NCBI GenBank assembly: GCA_030765055.1
Contig: CM060947.1
Coordinates: forward strand, 106,903,017 to 106,967,016
Origin: Mantis religiosa
Lineage: Eukaryota > Arthropoda > Insecta > Mantodea > Mantidae
DNA length: 64,000 bases
Direction: 5' to 3'
In this document: piece after piece, positions 1-14,850 of the stretch
Layout: every line of letters starts with the position of its first letter
Position numbering within the stretch: position 1 is the stretch's first letter
Program-made: the position numbers and the translations under genes
Notes under the pieces: generated by a model
Told to the model about the DNA's origin: nothing
Database searches by the model: none
What the model saw: only the letters and a program-made list of their open reading frames with translations

Positions 1-1297
1 ATTTAATAATTATACAAAAGTCGTTTAGAATCATCAGAGATTCAAAATGCAAGATATAGCTAAAAATACTGTATTTTAATAAACATTGGGAAAAAAATAA
101 TGAACATGTTTCTTTGTAAAGGGTAATATGCTTTTGGGAAACTTCTTTACTGCCATAAAATGTAACAATAATAAGTAATAGTAATAATTAGTTTTCTGTA
201 TAGAAAGGTAGGCTGCTTTAAATAGCTAGTAAATAATATTGGATTTGAAAAATATGGTGTAGACAAAAAAAGCGCAACTTTAAGATTCAATTTTATAATT
301 CAACATTTAAAAGCAAAATATGGGAAGGAAAAAAAGTTTGGTTTATAAAGTTTTGGCCGTGTCTATTGTCTCATTATGAGGTAAGTTATGAACATAAGCT
401 TTTAAAAAATAATTAAATAAAATACTGACTTCAGAAACGAAATTTTTAACGAATATAAAGGGAGCAGAAAATATCATACAAGAAAATAAAAGAATAAAAT
501 AACTAAGAATGTTTAATATAAAACTATATATTAATGGATCTGAAGCAACAGCGGAAAGAATACGTCGAAATAATGCCCAACGTAACATTGAAAAAAAAAA
601 AAAAAAAAAAATATAATCCTAATGAATGGATATTGTGGGAGATTCAGTAAACGGTGGTTGGAAGACTTTGAAGAGCGGAACATGCATTTATATCTCATGC
701 CATGAAGTAAAGCTGATGGGGTGCAATTATCTCGGGGTAGTTGGCGAAATCCTCCTCATTCGAAATGAATTTTTAATAATTTGTTGTGATGGGTAAACCA
801 CAAGTTGTATATAAGGCTATAAATCTGTTTAAAATGCTCTATTTTAAATAACTTTTATGACTCAGCCATTTTCGAGATATTAATTAGTATGTGTTTGAAT
901 TGTTCAATGCTTTGCCATTGTTTTAAAAGCGATTTTCACTATTCAGTTATTCCTTGCGATGTCATGTCAAGCCAGCCTTTTGTGACTATGTTTCCTGTGC
1001 TTGCCCTGCAGCTAAAATGAAATGTGTAATGAAACTAATCATACAAATGTTTATTTCGATGTTTTGAAATAGAAAAACAAGCTTTCGTATGCATCCTTTG
1101 TAATAGCTACGTAAAAGTAAGCAATAGTGTTTGGAGAAAATTATGTGATTATTGTTTCAAGGCAGTACTAGCCTAACCCTGAACTGTAGTAAATGGCTAA
1201 ATGGTTAACCTTCTGCATAAAAAGCCCTGTACTTTGGGATCCCAACATGAGCATTTTATTATTTCTAGCTTTTTGAAATAGATTATAATGGCCAGAC
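1..1297. other. AT-rich non-coding stretch, no gene seen
   Basis: I see no conserved protein, splice-supported exon or RNA gene here. Short open frames on the minus strand have the low-complexity Phe/Ile/Leu-rich composition expected of AT-rich DNA. A run of about 20 A lies near 590-611. Confidence 0.6.
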
Positions 1298-2343
1298 TAC
1301 GATGGGGTGTTGTAAAGTTTTAATTATCACCCGGTAGAGTCAAGAAAATTTTTCAGTGTCATCATTGATCCCTCGGGACATAATGTTGGTAGAGTCAGTG
1401 ATTTGAGTCCTTTTGTATTTTTACAGTGAGTGTCAGAAGTGACTGAGCCGTCAATGACAGACGATGCTCTCACAGTGAAGCCAGTGGAGTGTTTAGTACT
1501 GGAAGACAGACGAGCAACCATCCAAATAATCATGAATGAGGCACATCTTAGTTATGCTAGTGTGTGGTAAATTACTCATGACGAACTGCACATGTCTAAG
1601 GTGTCTGTACGGTGGGTTCCACGCTTTGTTTAACCCCTTTCCAAAAGCAAACACGGCGTGACCTTTGAAGACAGATGTTGATGCTGTTGGAGCAGGATGA
1701 AGATGATGGATGAATTATAGATCTATCAGTATGATTCAGAGACGAAAACCATAAGCATGGAATGGAAACATGCCGATTCCCCCCTCCCAAACAGGCAAAT
1801 GAGCATAAGTCAACTGGGAAGGCCATGCTCTTAGTTTTCCGGGACTGTCGTGGAGTCATCCTTACAGATATCCTTGCTAAGGATCAAACCATCACTGGCA
1901 GATACTACTGCAATCTTCTGGACAAGTTATGAACATCTCTGATTAAGAAACGACGCGGTATGCTCTCCAAAGGTGTTGGTGTTCTGGCTGACAAGCTCAT
2001 TCATTTCAAGTTGCAGTTGACAAAACAAGGGAATGTGGCTTTGAGACCTTACAGCATCCGCCTTATTCGCCCGATCTCGCACCAAGTGACTTTTCCTTGT
2101 TCCCGGAAATGAAGAATCCGTTGCGTGGTCGCCGATTTGACAACACAAATGACATCATTAATGAAGTGGAAGAGTGATTTAAAGCGAATTCTGCAGACTT
2201 CTACAATCAAGGTATTCGGAAGTTCAAGGAACGCTGGGAAAAATGTGTAAATCTACGTAGAGAAGAACTAACAAGCACATATCAACACAAAATTTCTGTC
2301 ACATTTCTTAAAGGGTGACAAAACTTTACGACAACCCCTCATA
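1298..2343 (+). mobile_element. Mariner-family DNA transposon, decayed
   Basis: Imperfect terminal inverted repeats of about 30 bp lie at 1300-1332 and 2313-2341, both containing GTAAAGTTTT and ending in CACCC/GGGTG. They are flanked by TA dinucleotides at 1298-1299 and 2342-2343, the mariner target-site duplication. Read on the plus strand with frameshifts and stops, the interior gives recognisable transposase pieces: MSKVSVRWVP near 1590-1620 (typical of the end of the DNA-binding half), a TITGRYYCNLLD-like segment near 1885-1925, and SPDLAPSDFSLFP near 2065-2105, which carries the third catalytic aspartate. The first catalytic block (normally xDETWVHHY) near 1695-1735 is badly degraded. 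The element is a dead fossil. Minus-strand open frames across it are shadows. Confidence 0.85.
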
Positions 2344-3689
2344 TGTGACGTTGTTAAACTACCCCCTTTAAATGCAACCATTGTTGAATTATATAAGTAT
2401 ATTTATTTATATAGTAACTGAAATGTTTGTGGTCCTTTAGTACCACGCTTGGGATTCCGTGTGACAAGAAAACACACATGTATAAATGCACATTGTATAA
2501 GGTTATGTTGATACAAGTGTGAAATAGATGTGCATTGTTGTGTAATGATCCTCTGCCTTCAGTTCTGTTGCTATTGCACGCTGTGTTGCAAAACAGACAT
2601 TCCAAATATCTAAAGTTACAGAAGAAATATGATTTACGCAATGAACGAGATGTAGAAGAAGCAAGTAATAGAAATGAAATCAGTGATGTGGAGTCTGTGT
2701 TCAGCAATAGAAGTTAATGTGGATGAAATGGACATGGTTGAAGACGTTATGGAAGGAAGGCACTACGAACAGGTGATTGATGTGTAATGAACATGCAGTT
2801 ATGAAAATGCAAAAAATATGCAAAATTTGTATTGATTCAAGCTGCAACATATCTAATTAACAATAGGCACTTAATTTGAAAAAAAAAAGAGATGTATGTA
2901 ATTTATCAACTCGCTAAGATACTTTTTCATTACATTATTATTGTAAATAATTTGTCCTTTTCCATTATTGTGTTACTGTACGTGATAACTTTCACTTCTG
3001 TTGATGTATCATGTCTTAGCGATACATTTTGCCGTGGGATAGCCTGGTAACCCCCCCTGGTACCCCCCCCCCCCTTATTGTAACAATCGATGAGACGCGT
3101 AGTATGCTTTGCCATCACAGAAAGAAACGTTAAGGTGATTATTAATTCAAAAAGCACGCATTTAGGGAAGAATCACATTATTAGTCTTCCCTAACAAAAT
3201 GTTCCACGGCTCCTAATGACAAAGCTTTTTTTCTCCTCTTTGTAAGTTAATAATAAGAAGATTTACTTTTTCCGAGAACGGTCGTTCTGGCCTTGTCCAA
3301 AGTTGTGCGCTGCGCTAACTGTAATTAAAAGTAAACAAAACCGTAAATTAATCAGGAATAGGTATTCTTTTTGAATAATTTTTATCTGCGTAACCAAATT
3401 TATCTTCCTTTGGTTATTACGCAGCAGTAACAGGGTACATACCTACTTTAATACTTGAATGCAAAGTAGCTTATTTGCAATTCAGTGAAATCCAGGTGAT
3501 TAGCACAGTAGTGGGTACGTAACATTCACGTGCTTCTGACTCAGAAATATAGTCACTTTCGTATTCTTATGCACCTTTCCTTCTTTTGGTGGTTTATGAA
3601 CGCAAGTATACTATAGCCTATGATAATCAGAAAGCAAAATAAAAATTCACTGTCGACAAAAATAACAGTAAAGTAAACGTTAATGTCAG
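2344..3689. other. Non-coding stretch, no gene seen
   Basis: No gene recognised. The plus-strand open frame at 2535-2717 would give a short charged peptide with no recognisable family. A poly-C run lies at about 3064-3075. Confidence 0.5.
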
Positions 3690-4075
3690 AGGTTCTACTC
3701 CCATCAGTTCTGGACCCGTAGGACTTCCTTCGACCAGGGAGTTACTGAGCTGTCTCAAAAGGGCACCCGACGCCACCGTATGGCAAGACGTAGAGACTAA
3801 CAAGGACCCCCCCCCCCAATCTGGTCCTATGAACTCAAGACGGGATGGAAGTGAATACGCCACTTACGCGCGCCAACTTAAAAATGGGAAGGCTACTGAT
3901 ATGACCTCGGTGGGGTCGCCTGGTGATCTAGCAAACCTTCTACTAACTATATTGGCTAGTAAGCGGGAATATTAATGGCTTCCCTCAACCCCATCCGGAG
4001 ACGTAAGTACCCGATCACCCACGGGTATCGGGAACCACTGCCCGCTCGGATCCCCTCCCCTTCGGGGAACACTAA
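3690..4075. repeat. Dispersed GC-rich repeat, copy A
   Basis: This block is clearly richer in G+C than its surroundings and shares ordered matches with 5117-5370. The shared pieces are GTAGAGACTAACAA, GGATGGA(A/C)GTG(G/A)A, ACGCGCG(C/T)CAA, GGTGATCTAGC, CTTCCCTCAAC and GTATCGGGAACCACTG. It ends in a CCCCTCCCC(T)TCGGGGAA segment that also recurs near 5502-5520. No coding capacity is evident. It could be part of a non-autonomous transposon or an untranslated region of a larger element; I do not recognise the family. Confidence 0.65.
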
Positions 4076-4478
4076 AGAAAACATATATAAATTCTTAAAT
4101 ATTTATCCAATCGAACATTTTGAATTAACAGAACTTACATGAAATTAATGTTTTGTTTGTTAACAACGCTGTAAATTTCCAGCATCATATCAGTGGCACC
4201 AATGTGCCGGAATTTTGTCCCTCAGGATTCTTTATATGTCTATAAAAGATCTACTGATATGGGGCCGTGGCTTTTGAACATTCTTAAAAGCCATCGGTCT
4301 GTGCCGGGTTTGAAGCGACTTTGCAGAATTTTATAGTTTTCAAGAAGTTTACAAATAGCCAATGCATTTCAATGTTCAACTCCGTGAACTAGAACCTTTT
4401 TGATACCTTTAAACAGCTAAGAAGTGCATTTTCAGAAGATATAATCGAACTAAGGATAATATAGGATAAGATATACAG

Positions 4479-4712
4479 CCTGCCTCGGTAACATGGTAGC
4501 GTGTCTGCCTCACGTTGAAGAGGTCCCGAGTTTGAATCTGAATCAGACTGAGTTATCTGGATAAGGTTTTTCCGGAAATTTTCCTTTGTCCTGAAAGATG
4601 AATATTGGGTAACTCTAAGCTCTATGGATCCTGTGCATCATTTGAGCGTCATTTCACCCATTTCATTCATCGTTCGATATGACTTAACGCCGAAGGACCT
4701 AAATTAAAACAA
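4479..4712 (+). repeat. tRNA-derived SINE (Val-like head), plus strand
   Basis: This is a near-complete member of the commonest SINE in the window. The head has a pol III A-box-like segment, GTAGCGTGTCTGCCTCACG around an apparent CAC anticodon (tRNA-Val-like), and a B-box-like GAGTTTGAATC. The body follows: GGATAAGGTTTTTCCGG, then TCATTTCACCCATTTCATTCATCGT, then CGATATGACTTAACG and an A-rich end. Other copies lie at 7826-8033, 11066-11167, 13286-13487, 14637-14850, 36079-36308, 38737-38930, 45620-45815, 49078-49255, 50968-51215 and 60463-60676. Confidence 0.85.
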
Positions 4713-5116
4713 AATAGAATATACAGAGGAGATCTGGCACCTCGACCACACAGGTCTTTTATATCTATGCCCTCAAGTGGGCCACCACCGGGAGGAAGTA
4801 TGAGGCAAGAGGAGACAGAGGGTGGCCAACCTCACGACAGAGCAGAGGGGACGGTCCCTATCATCAAGCCTTTGAAATCCCCTACAACCGGCATCCCACC
4901 TACCCGTGGTCGTGAAACAGACCACTAAGCCATTTCGGAGACCACCATGCAGCGTCGAGACTTCCTCCCATACTTCTATACCGAAGATCACCAGATGAGA
5001 GATGATGTGAAATAATAATGGAAACGCAATCTAAGGACCAGAGAATCTCCTTGGACGCAAACCGTCCACTCTCTATAAACCGGGAGAATATTAGATGTCC
5101 CCAAAAGAGGCGCCGG

Positions 5117-5370
5117 CGTTACTCCGGGAGTCAGTAGGATGTAGATCTAGAGACTAACAAACCCTCCCATTACAGGATGGACGTGGAAACGCCATATACG
5201 CGCGTCAAGCCATACGGGAAGACTACCGAATCCCTCGGTCGGGGCGCGCGGTGATCTAGCGCACTGACTACTAGCTCTGCAGTCTAGCACCCGGGCATTT
5301 AAGACTTCCCTCAACTCCGCCTGAAAACAGACGTCCCCGATCTCCCACGAGTATCGGGAACCACTGTCCC
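5117..5370. repeat. Dispersed GC-rich repeat, copy B
   Basis: Diverged second copy of the repeat at 3690-4075, in the same orientation, with shared blocks in the same order up to GTATCGGGAACCACTG near 5349-5368. The GC-rich sequence continues to about 5530, where the CCCCTCCCC...CGGGGAA segment recurs. The 215-codon minus-strand open frame at 5147-5794 runs through this repeat and resembles no family I know; I read it as fortuitous. Confidence 0.65.
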
Positions 5371-5598
5371 TTCGAGTCCAACATCTTCCAAAAAGGAGGG
5401 GCTCGAACGTTCGGCCCGAAGTTTCTCTAGTAACGTCAGAGGTACCACGAGTGCTAGGGGTCCGCGGCGCCCGCAACACGATAACTGAAGGGGACGGATC
5501 CCCTCCCCTACGGGGAATGGTAATGAAATATAGGGACACGAAATTCGGAGGATATAATGAACCTACCTGGCGACCCGGTAAACCCCCAAAATTCCATA

Positions 5599-5676
5599 GG
5601 TCAGATATGCTGGCCACGAGAAGTGAACTGGGATCTCCCGAATGCGGAGCACAGACGAAACCGCCTGAGCTAAGGA
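5599..5676 (-). repeat. tRNA-related SINE head (family 3), minus strand
   Basis: The reverse complement reads through a GGCTCA-like A box, then GTTTCGTCTGTG and CATTCGGGAG, then a degenerate B box and CTCGTGGCCAG. It aligns base for base, with scattered substitutions, to the better-preserved copy at 63534-63666. Confidence 0.65.
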
Positions 5677-5689
5677 CTATTCTTTGAGA

Positions 5690-6540
5690 TGGAAAAAAAT
5701 CTTTAAACAGTAAATGTAAAAGCCTTAAGTCCATGAAAAATAGAAGTACGAGTATGCTGTGGGAAAAAAAAAAGGGATTTTTCAGGTTTTCCACCTGGAC
5801 TCGTCATAAGTTTAAGATGTACAGGAATCAGGTATGGAAAAGGTGCGTGTCCTATCCAGGACCACCAGGAGGGGTACTATGGCGTAACATATGCCTCATG
5901 ATGTAATGCATTTCATAGTTTAGAAAAGCTAATCATGCCTACTAGTTAAAATGTATCGTGTGCATTAAATACCAAGAATCAAATGCTTTCATTATCATTC
6001 ATTAATACAGATTTGAAATTGAGAATACCTCAGTTTTATTATAAAATTACAAAAAAGTATAATATCGCATAAACTTGCAGGAACACTAACATGCAATACT
6101 TAACACTTAAAGTTTTCACTAAATAAATATCATCTTACTTCAGTTGAAATTACCTCACTAATTGGAGCCAGGGGTGCTATCACACACCTTTAGTGTCATT
6201 TATATACATTAACCATTGTATTAAAGAAGAGGCTTTAATCACTTATTATTAATAAAGAGTCCCTTCGTATATTGAAAAATCACATACATGGTACATAATC
6301 TAATTTATTCTGAAATAATAGAATCGTTTTAGTTAAGGGCTGTTTCTGCATTCGGACAAACAAACACATACTCATTTTTATTTATTTTGTGAATAGTAAT
6401 TATTTTGAAGTAGTGTTCTATAGAGATCCAAGCTTTACTTTATATTGCGTTTATTTGCCGTTTTTAATATCTTAGGTCATACCGGCGGCTTTTTATCTTT
6501 GGAGCAATTGCTTAACAGCAATGATATTCACTCGTTAACA
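5690..6540. other. AT-rich non-coding stretch, no gene seen
   Basis: No coding, RNA or mobile-element signal recognised. Confidence 0.5.
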
Positions 6541-6554
6541 GTCACGTTAATCTT

Positions 6555-6690
6555 TGGGTTATTACATTAAATTAACATTCATTCGTACTTCCAGACTCTA
6601 AGGAGGGTGGGAAATAATCCTGGATAAAGAGATCATTCCCAATCTCCAGCTGGGAATAGAGAACTTAGGTTCTCTGGATTTGGGAGTTGT
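6555..6690 (-). repeat. Degenerate tRNA-related SINE (family 4) fragment
   Basis: The segment from TTCGTACTTCCAGACTCT onward matches, with many changes, the body and head of the better copy at 11340-11512. Shared features are the CATTCNTACTTCCAGACTCT block, a GGAATNATCNTGG block and a GGGAAT(A/G)GA block at the expected B-box position. Confidence 0.5.
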
Positions 6691-7678
6691 AACTTTATTT
6701 GTATTGTTTATAACTCTATGTATATTTATATTCTTTTGTTGTGTAGTGTGCTTTTTTATGGAAACTTGGGGAAAGCTACATTTAATAAAATTTACACACA
6801 TACGCACACACAGACACACACACAAACACACAGTGCATTGTAGTACATTTATAAACTACAACATATGAAAGAGCCGGTTTTCCCCTAAATGTCCGATCAA
6901 CTATTTCGGAATGCCTCTTACAATTACTAGGTTAGAAGGCTGGTTGTGTGTTGTACAGACGCAAGCAAATGTATTGCGATGCATGCAAGACTGACCTACG
7001 GGAGGGAGGTTGTGCCAGTACGCCTCAGTTTCCTTATACCTGACCAGTGAGTTCGGCGCACAGGTATTTAAGCTTCAATGGAAAATAAACACAATATTGC
7101 CACATGAAACGTAGGTGGCTTTATACAACTCTCCATTATCAACTTAGGTATTTATCGATCCTTTTCTTATTAGCGTCATTTTCTCTCTCATCCTCTCTCG
7201 CACACACATACCTCAACCATTTTAATCTCCCTTTCTCCCTTTTAAATGCATTTCCAATACTCAAACTGTAGTTTTGTCTGGAATGAAATACTTCTACCTT
7301 TCATAGGTAAGCGTTAATAAATATAATATTAAACTGCGTGAATTAAGTGTATCTAGTTCCGAAAATAAATACATTATTTCCTCTCTTACAGTTCTCAAGA
7401 ACAGATTATATGGACATACTACTACAGTTAATATAGCCACCAAGTTACCAAATTACTTGACACCAAATGATTTAACGACTAACGAAATAAATAAAATAAT
7501 TATATGGTTTGATATTGACGGTTCATATACAAAATCACATTAGCGTCACCGACATGCTGGAGGTTTCACGAAGGAGATCTTTAAATGTCAGTAAAATTGA
7601 AATGATGAATTGCACTTTTAGCCTCACGAAGAAACCATCGAACTAGACCGGGTCTGAACTCGTCATCCTGGTCAGCTT
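6691..7678. other. Non-coding stretch with short CA-rich tract
   Basis: A short CA/ACAC-rich tract lies at about 6794-6831. No gene recognised. Confidence 0.5.
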
Positions 7679-7724
7679 TTAGTATCATCATCGTCATCGT
7701 CATCGTCATCATCATCGTCATCGC

Positions 7725-7763
<39 letters not shown>

Positions 7764-7764
7764 T
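7679..7764. repeat. (ATC)n microsatellite
   Basis: Imperfect ATC/GTC repeats at the left become a pure (ATC)n run at the right. The poly-Met/Asp minus-strand frame here is a repeat artefact. Confidence 0.9.
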
Positions 7765-7825
7765 AGCAGCTCAAAAACTTTCTCGCAATGTGGCATGTTT
7801 GGAGTAGGTGTTTTCTTTTTTTCTT

Positions 7826-8033
7826 TTTAAAATTAACGTCCTCCAATGTTAAGTCATATTGGACGATAAATGAAATGTGTGAAATGATGGTCAAATGAGT
7901 CCGGGATCCATGGAGATTACAGCTACCCAACATTCGTCTTAAGGGATAAGGGAAAACCCCGGAAAATACCGAAATTCGAACTCGGGACCTCAACATGAGG
8001 CAGACACGCTACCATCTACGCTACAGAGGCAGG
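7826..8033 (-). repeat. tRNA-derived SINE (Val-like head), minus strand
   Basis: Reads as the reverse complement of the family described at 4479-4712: CGTCCTCCAATGTTAAGTCAT at the 3' end, and the B box (TTCGAACTCGGGACC) and head (GAGGCAGACACGCTACC) at the right. Confidence 0.85.
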
Positions 8034-8396
8034 CGTTTGGAGTACTATTGATCGTTGTATATTGCTGATTATCTTCACTGGACTTTCGATTATTGGTATA
8101 AGTTTTACACTTCGTAATTTCCAGCCATTTTTGATCCCTAATGCCAGGTTCTGGTCGGTTAAAGCCAAGTCTGTAACTCCATATACATTGAGTATCTCAA
8201 ACTAGGTGGTGGCACATCATTACTCTTTGTAATGGGGAAAAATGTTCGTATATCTTCCATGTTCATCTTTGTAGTCCATTTTTTCCTCCTCGTTAGCTCT
8301 TTTCTTCTAACAGTAGTCCTGAAATCAGGTTGCAAGTTGGAAGTAGCAGTGTATTCTTTCATCACCTCTGGGTTTTATGATTATCATCATTATCAC

Positions 8397-8586
<190 letters not shown>

Positions 8587-8647
8587 GACAATGATGATGT
8601 TGTGATTGTTGTTGTGATGGTTGTGATTGTGATGTTTGTTGCTTTAT

Positions 8648-11065
<2,418 letters not shown>

Positions 11066-11166
11066 GCCCTCCTGGGTAGCGTAGATGGTAGCATGTCTGC
11101 CTCACCTTCAAGAGGTTCCGAGTTCGAATCTCGGTCAGGGTGAGTTACCTGGATAAGGTTTTTCCG

Positions 11167-11167
<1 letters not shown>
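11066..11167 (+). repeat. tRNA-derived SINE head joined to (GT)n
   Basis: The head has clear A- and B-box segments (TAGCGTAGATGGTAGC; GAGTTCGAATCTCGG). The body continues to GGATAAGGTTTTTCCG, then stops and is replaced by a pure GT array. The missing 3' half suggests truncation or expansion of the GT tract from within the element. Confidence 0.85.

Positions 11168-11242
<75 letters not shown>
11168..11242. repeat. (GT)n microsatellite
   Basis: About 75 bp of GT repeat abutting the truncated SINE. Confidence 0.95.
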
Positions 11243-11245
<3 letters not shown>

Positions 11246-11339
11246 ACTTGTTCCATTTATACCCCGTCTTTAACTCCAATGGTCATATCGGTAGCGGCCG
11301 TTCTCCTTTACAGACATACCGAAGGTGTTAACTCGTATT

Positions 11340-11512
11340 AGTTGGGTTTTAATCATTAGATAACGCACACATTCATACTGTCATTCATACTTCCAGACTC
11401 TGGGGACGATGTGGAATTATCTTGGTCGGAGAAAAATCCCCGCCTCCACCGCCGGGAATGGAACTCGGGACCCCTAGCACGGCAGGCAGGTGCTCTACCG
11501 ACTGAGTCTATG
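11340..11512 (-). repeat. tRNA-derived SINE (family 4, Gly-like head)
   Basis: The reverse complement starts with a D-arm-like CTCAGTCGGTAGAGC, then CCTGCCTGCCGTGC (apparent GCC anticodon), then a B box, GAGTTCCATTCCCGG. The unrelated body holds AGAGTCTGGAAGTATGAATG. The head order and spacing are those of a tRNA, but the acceptor stem is not preserved, so it is a SINE and not a working tRNA gene. Confidence 0.75.
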
Positions 11513-11699
11513 GTTTTTGTTACTCAGTTCTGTAGTAATTCTTCTTACATTCTTCTTACATTCTTCTTACGCGTAATCCGCTATGTTAATTCGTAGAAAT
11601 AGCGTTATTACATATTCCCCTGTAGGTGTAATGGAATATACAAAACAAAATAAACAAATTCCAAACAATATGTGGCACAATAAACAGAACTTTTAAAAA

Positions 11700-12115
11700 A
11701 TTGTAATCGTCAAACAATGTTAAAACTGTATAAAATAATGGCGATCCCAACCCTGCTTTATGGGTGTGAAAACTGGGTCTTGACTATCTCACAACGGAAG
11801 AAAGTGGACGCTGCTGAGATGAAATTTCTGAGACAGGTGGCAGGTTATAGACTCATAGACAAGAAAAGAAACGAGGATATTAGAAGAGAATCGGAAATTC
11901 AGAGTCTAAATGAAACAATTATTGCATACAGGCAAAAATGGCAAGATCATGTGCAGAGAATGACCGAAGACCTTACACCACAAATACTATACAAGTATAA
12001 ACCTGTAGGTAGAAGAAATGTTGGCAGGCCACGAATGAGATGGTCCGATCAATTTCCTTGAAGTCGGAACGGGCCACAAGGCTTATACCGTGATGATGAT
12101 GATGATGATGATGAA
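11700..12115 (+). mobile_element. LINE (non-LTR retrotransposon) 3' end, copy 1
   Basis: The open frame at 11717-12061 encodes the conserved region after the reverse transcriptase of a LINE: PTLLYGCENWVLT near the start, then AEMKFLRQVAGY, then GRRNVGRPRMRWSDQ at the end. Reverse-transcriptase and endonuclease domains are missing, so the copy is 5'-truncated. The tail ends in a (TGA)n run at about 12091-12114, which appears to be the element's own 3' terminus because the second copy (23439-23709) ends the same way. The reading frame is intact over this piece, which suggests a fairly young insertion. Confidence 0.85.
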
Positions 12116-13285
12116 GTGTAATGGAAATCAGGGAATATATTAGACTTAAGCAATTGTGACATATTCTAAGAGCTGCATCAGAGGAATGACTTTAAAATAC
12201 TTCTCTCTGCATTGTCAGGAGGGAAATATAAATAACGACTTCGCCTTTGAGAAAAGCAGAATTAAATTCAAATCTGTTGGTAGACACATCTCGGAAACGG
12301 TAAATTCTACAAAAACAATTATTTGACATGAACTGGTGATTTACTGAGATCTACATATTGTCACATTGGTAAACGCGAAGCTGTTTTGATGGGGCTGGAG
12401 GAAGTGAATGGTGCGTCTTCAAGGCTAGTCACGAGCCAACGGCACGAGGCCGGGCGGAACTGTGTTACTACGCAAAACACCTTTCGAAATGTTGATTCAA
12501 AAAGGATCCACTTCCAGAAAGATTTACCGCATCTGCAAGTATAGAAAATTCGGTGCAAGGTCAAGAGGAATGTGTACATCCTCAATAAAACGAACCTGAC
12601 AGTGGCATTCGGCGTTGAGAAAATGGCTCAAGTAGTACATGATGTAAAGTGAGGTGTTTACACACGCTATCTCCTATATTCTTTCATATGCCTATGATTT
12701 ATTATTTGTTTTAGTAACTGCGATATGTTTGTCTAAGCATTAGGGAAGCAAGACTATTTATAAACCTTTATTTGTGCAATTTGGGAATAATTCTAGTAGT
12801 GTATTTTCTGTGGCTTGTGCTTTCTACACCTTCCTGTTTAAATTCAATGCATATTATAGCTACATTAAACATAAAGTGTATTAATCTGTTTAAAAATATC
12901 ATTTGTTACATGATTTCTGTAGTGAGAGGTACAATAACAAGGAGTTGCTGTAGGGGATAAAATTGTTATAAATATACTACATAACCTACTTAACCTAAAA
13001 CATTAAAATGCCCTGTAACTGTTGTGCTCTGGGTGTAAATCGAATTACAGTAGAGGAAACAATAGGAAAATTGCAGCATAAAGTTCCTAACTTTAGCAGT
13101 TAACTACTGTAAATTGCAGCATTTCGTGCGTTCATTATCAGTGAGTAACTTAGTGGACCTATACATAGTGACAGTTAATTTTAAGTGAATTGAATACTTG
13201 AATGGTACAATACCAGTAGTTATGTTTCAAGCTAGCACTATGTTGCTTGTATTTTATAAACTATATTATTTACAATTTTTGGGGT
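12116..13285. other. Non-coding stretch, no gene seen
   Basis: No gene or element recognised. Confidence 0.45.
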
Positions 13286-13487
13286 AATTTTACGTCCTCC
13301 AACGTTACGTCATATCGGGCGGTGAATGAAACGGGTAGCTTAGAGCTACCCGACATTCGTCTTTAAGGATAAGGGAAAACTCTGGAAAAATCTTAGCCAA
13401 GTAACTCACCCTAACCGAGATTTGAACTCAGGATCTCTTGAACGTGAGGCAGACACGCTACCATCTGCGTTACCGAGGCGGGCATTT
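13286..13487 (-). repeat. tRNA-derived SINE (Val-like head), internally deleted
   Basis: Same family as 4479-4712, reverse orientation. The middle of the body (the TCATTTGAGCATCATTTCACCC region) is missing, joining ATGAAACGGG directly to TAGCTTAGAG. Confidence 0.85.
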
Positions 13488-14159
13488 GCAATGTAAACGT
13501 GTGTCTGTAGTTTAGAAATAACACTGTCATATGTTGCATGAAAACTGCAGACTACATTGAAGTACTTTTTCAGTTATATATTTATTTCAGCTACACTGCT
13601 GGTTTAGGGTTACTTATTTTGCATATTTCATGTGCTAATATGTTTTCCTTTTCAAAAATTAGTGAAAAAGTTTTGTGAAGTGCTAAGTGACAAGCATTAA
13701 GTGAAAGCAAAGGTAAAAGTACATCCTATAGCTTCTAAATTCTAAATAGCAGAATTTGTACATCAACCATTAATTGTGGTTTGTGGAGGTATAAGATGTT
13801 GTGTACAGCATGAGATACATTGTAAACAGTCAATAATTTTGAGTGAACTTAATGTCAGTAGTTCTGTATCGTATCTGATATACTGCTTGCAGTTTTGTGT
13901 GTTATCTTGGCAATTTAAATGTGTAGCTGTAGGTTAGAAATGTTGCATTATAGTATGGAAAACTATAGACTGAATGAACGCTTAAGATTTTATCCTTATT
14001 TACATATTTGTTATCATTTAATATTAAATGGTATTTATTTTACGTTTGAGACAAGTGATTTTGTGTATAACAGAGCATTTATCCAGATAATAGTCTGTTT
14101 TTACGCCACATGTGCATTTTAGTGCGTCAAAATCCTAGTTTAGAACAGTTTTTTATAAG

Positions 14160-14400
14160 TATATAAACATTTCCTCTCCCACTACGGCCGCTTTTTTGAA
14201 TACCAGGTCAGTTCTCTTCATTCCAGATGGTCTTGAATTAGTGTGAGTAGTAGTAGAGAGCAATGAGAGCATTGTGGTGCTTCGAGTGTGGTACATTCCA
14301 GGCTCCCTGATTAAGAGTCGGCAGGCTGTAGAACAGTGCGTGAAGCAGTTCACGGGTCCGGATGAAGAATCATTGAGCTGTGTTTCCGGTAGCGAAGCGG
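14160..14400 (+). repeat. Dispersed repeat of unknown family
   Basis: It shares GTGTGGTACATNCCAGGCTCC, a following TGAT, and a GTTCACG block with the reverse complement of 45830-46040. The order is the same in both. No coding capacity seen. Confidence 0.5.
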
Positions 14401-14636
14401 TTTACGTGTGAATATCGAAGTTGTGTTCTCAATTGGCGTATGGCTCCGTATAGGAAGTGAAAGCCCGCCTCTGTAGTGTAGGTGGTTCCACCCGCATTCT
14501 CACACGTGTGTGAGTGTATGTGTGTGCGAGCAGTAGAACTCAAAAACGGAATGTTGCCTACCTATTAACCATACTATCTTTATAGAATAGTTGAAGTTCA
14601 TGAATGTTCAATTTGGACCGATTCCTAATGGTTATC

Positions 14637-14850
14637 GCCCGCTTCGGTAGCATAGATGGTAGCGTGTCTGCCAGACGTTTCAAGAGGTTCCGAGTTTGAA
14701 ACTCGGTCAAGGCGAGTTATCTGGATAAAGATTTTTTTCCGGAGTATTCCATTTTCCTTAAAGATGAATGTCAGATAACTCTAAGCTCTAAGCATCATTC
14801 ATTCATCGTCCGATGTGACAGAATGTTGTAAAACGTTAATTCAAAAATTA
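14637..14850 (+). repeat. tRNA-derived SINE (Val-like head), plus strand
   Basis: Head with TAGCATAGATGGTAGCGTG and a mutated B box (GAGTTTGAAACTCGG). The body runs to CGTCCGATGTGAC. Part of the ATTTGAGCATCATTT region is missing. Confidence 0.8.

Noticed and set aside
2535..2717. Short charged protein
   Set aside because: Sixty codons, no family resemblance, no splice or promoter context.
5147..5794. 215-codon minus-strand open frame
   Set aside because: The longest non-repeat frame on the minus strand, but it lies in a GC-rich dispersed repeat, where stop codons are rarer, and it resembles no family.
7679..7764. CRISPR-like or other direct-repeat array
   Set aside because: A simple ATC microsatellite in a eukaryotic genome with no spacers. 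No repeat in the window has a CRISPR layout.
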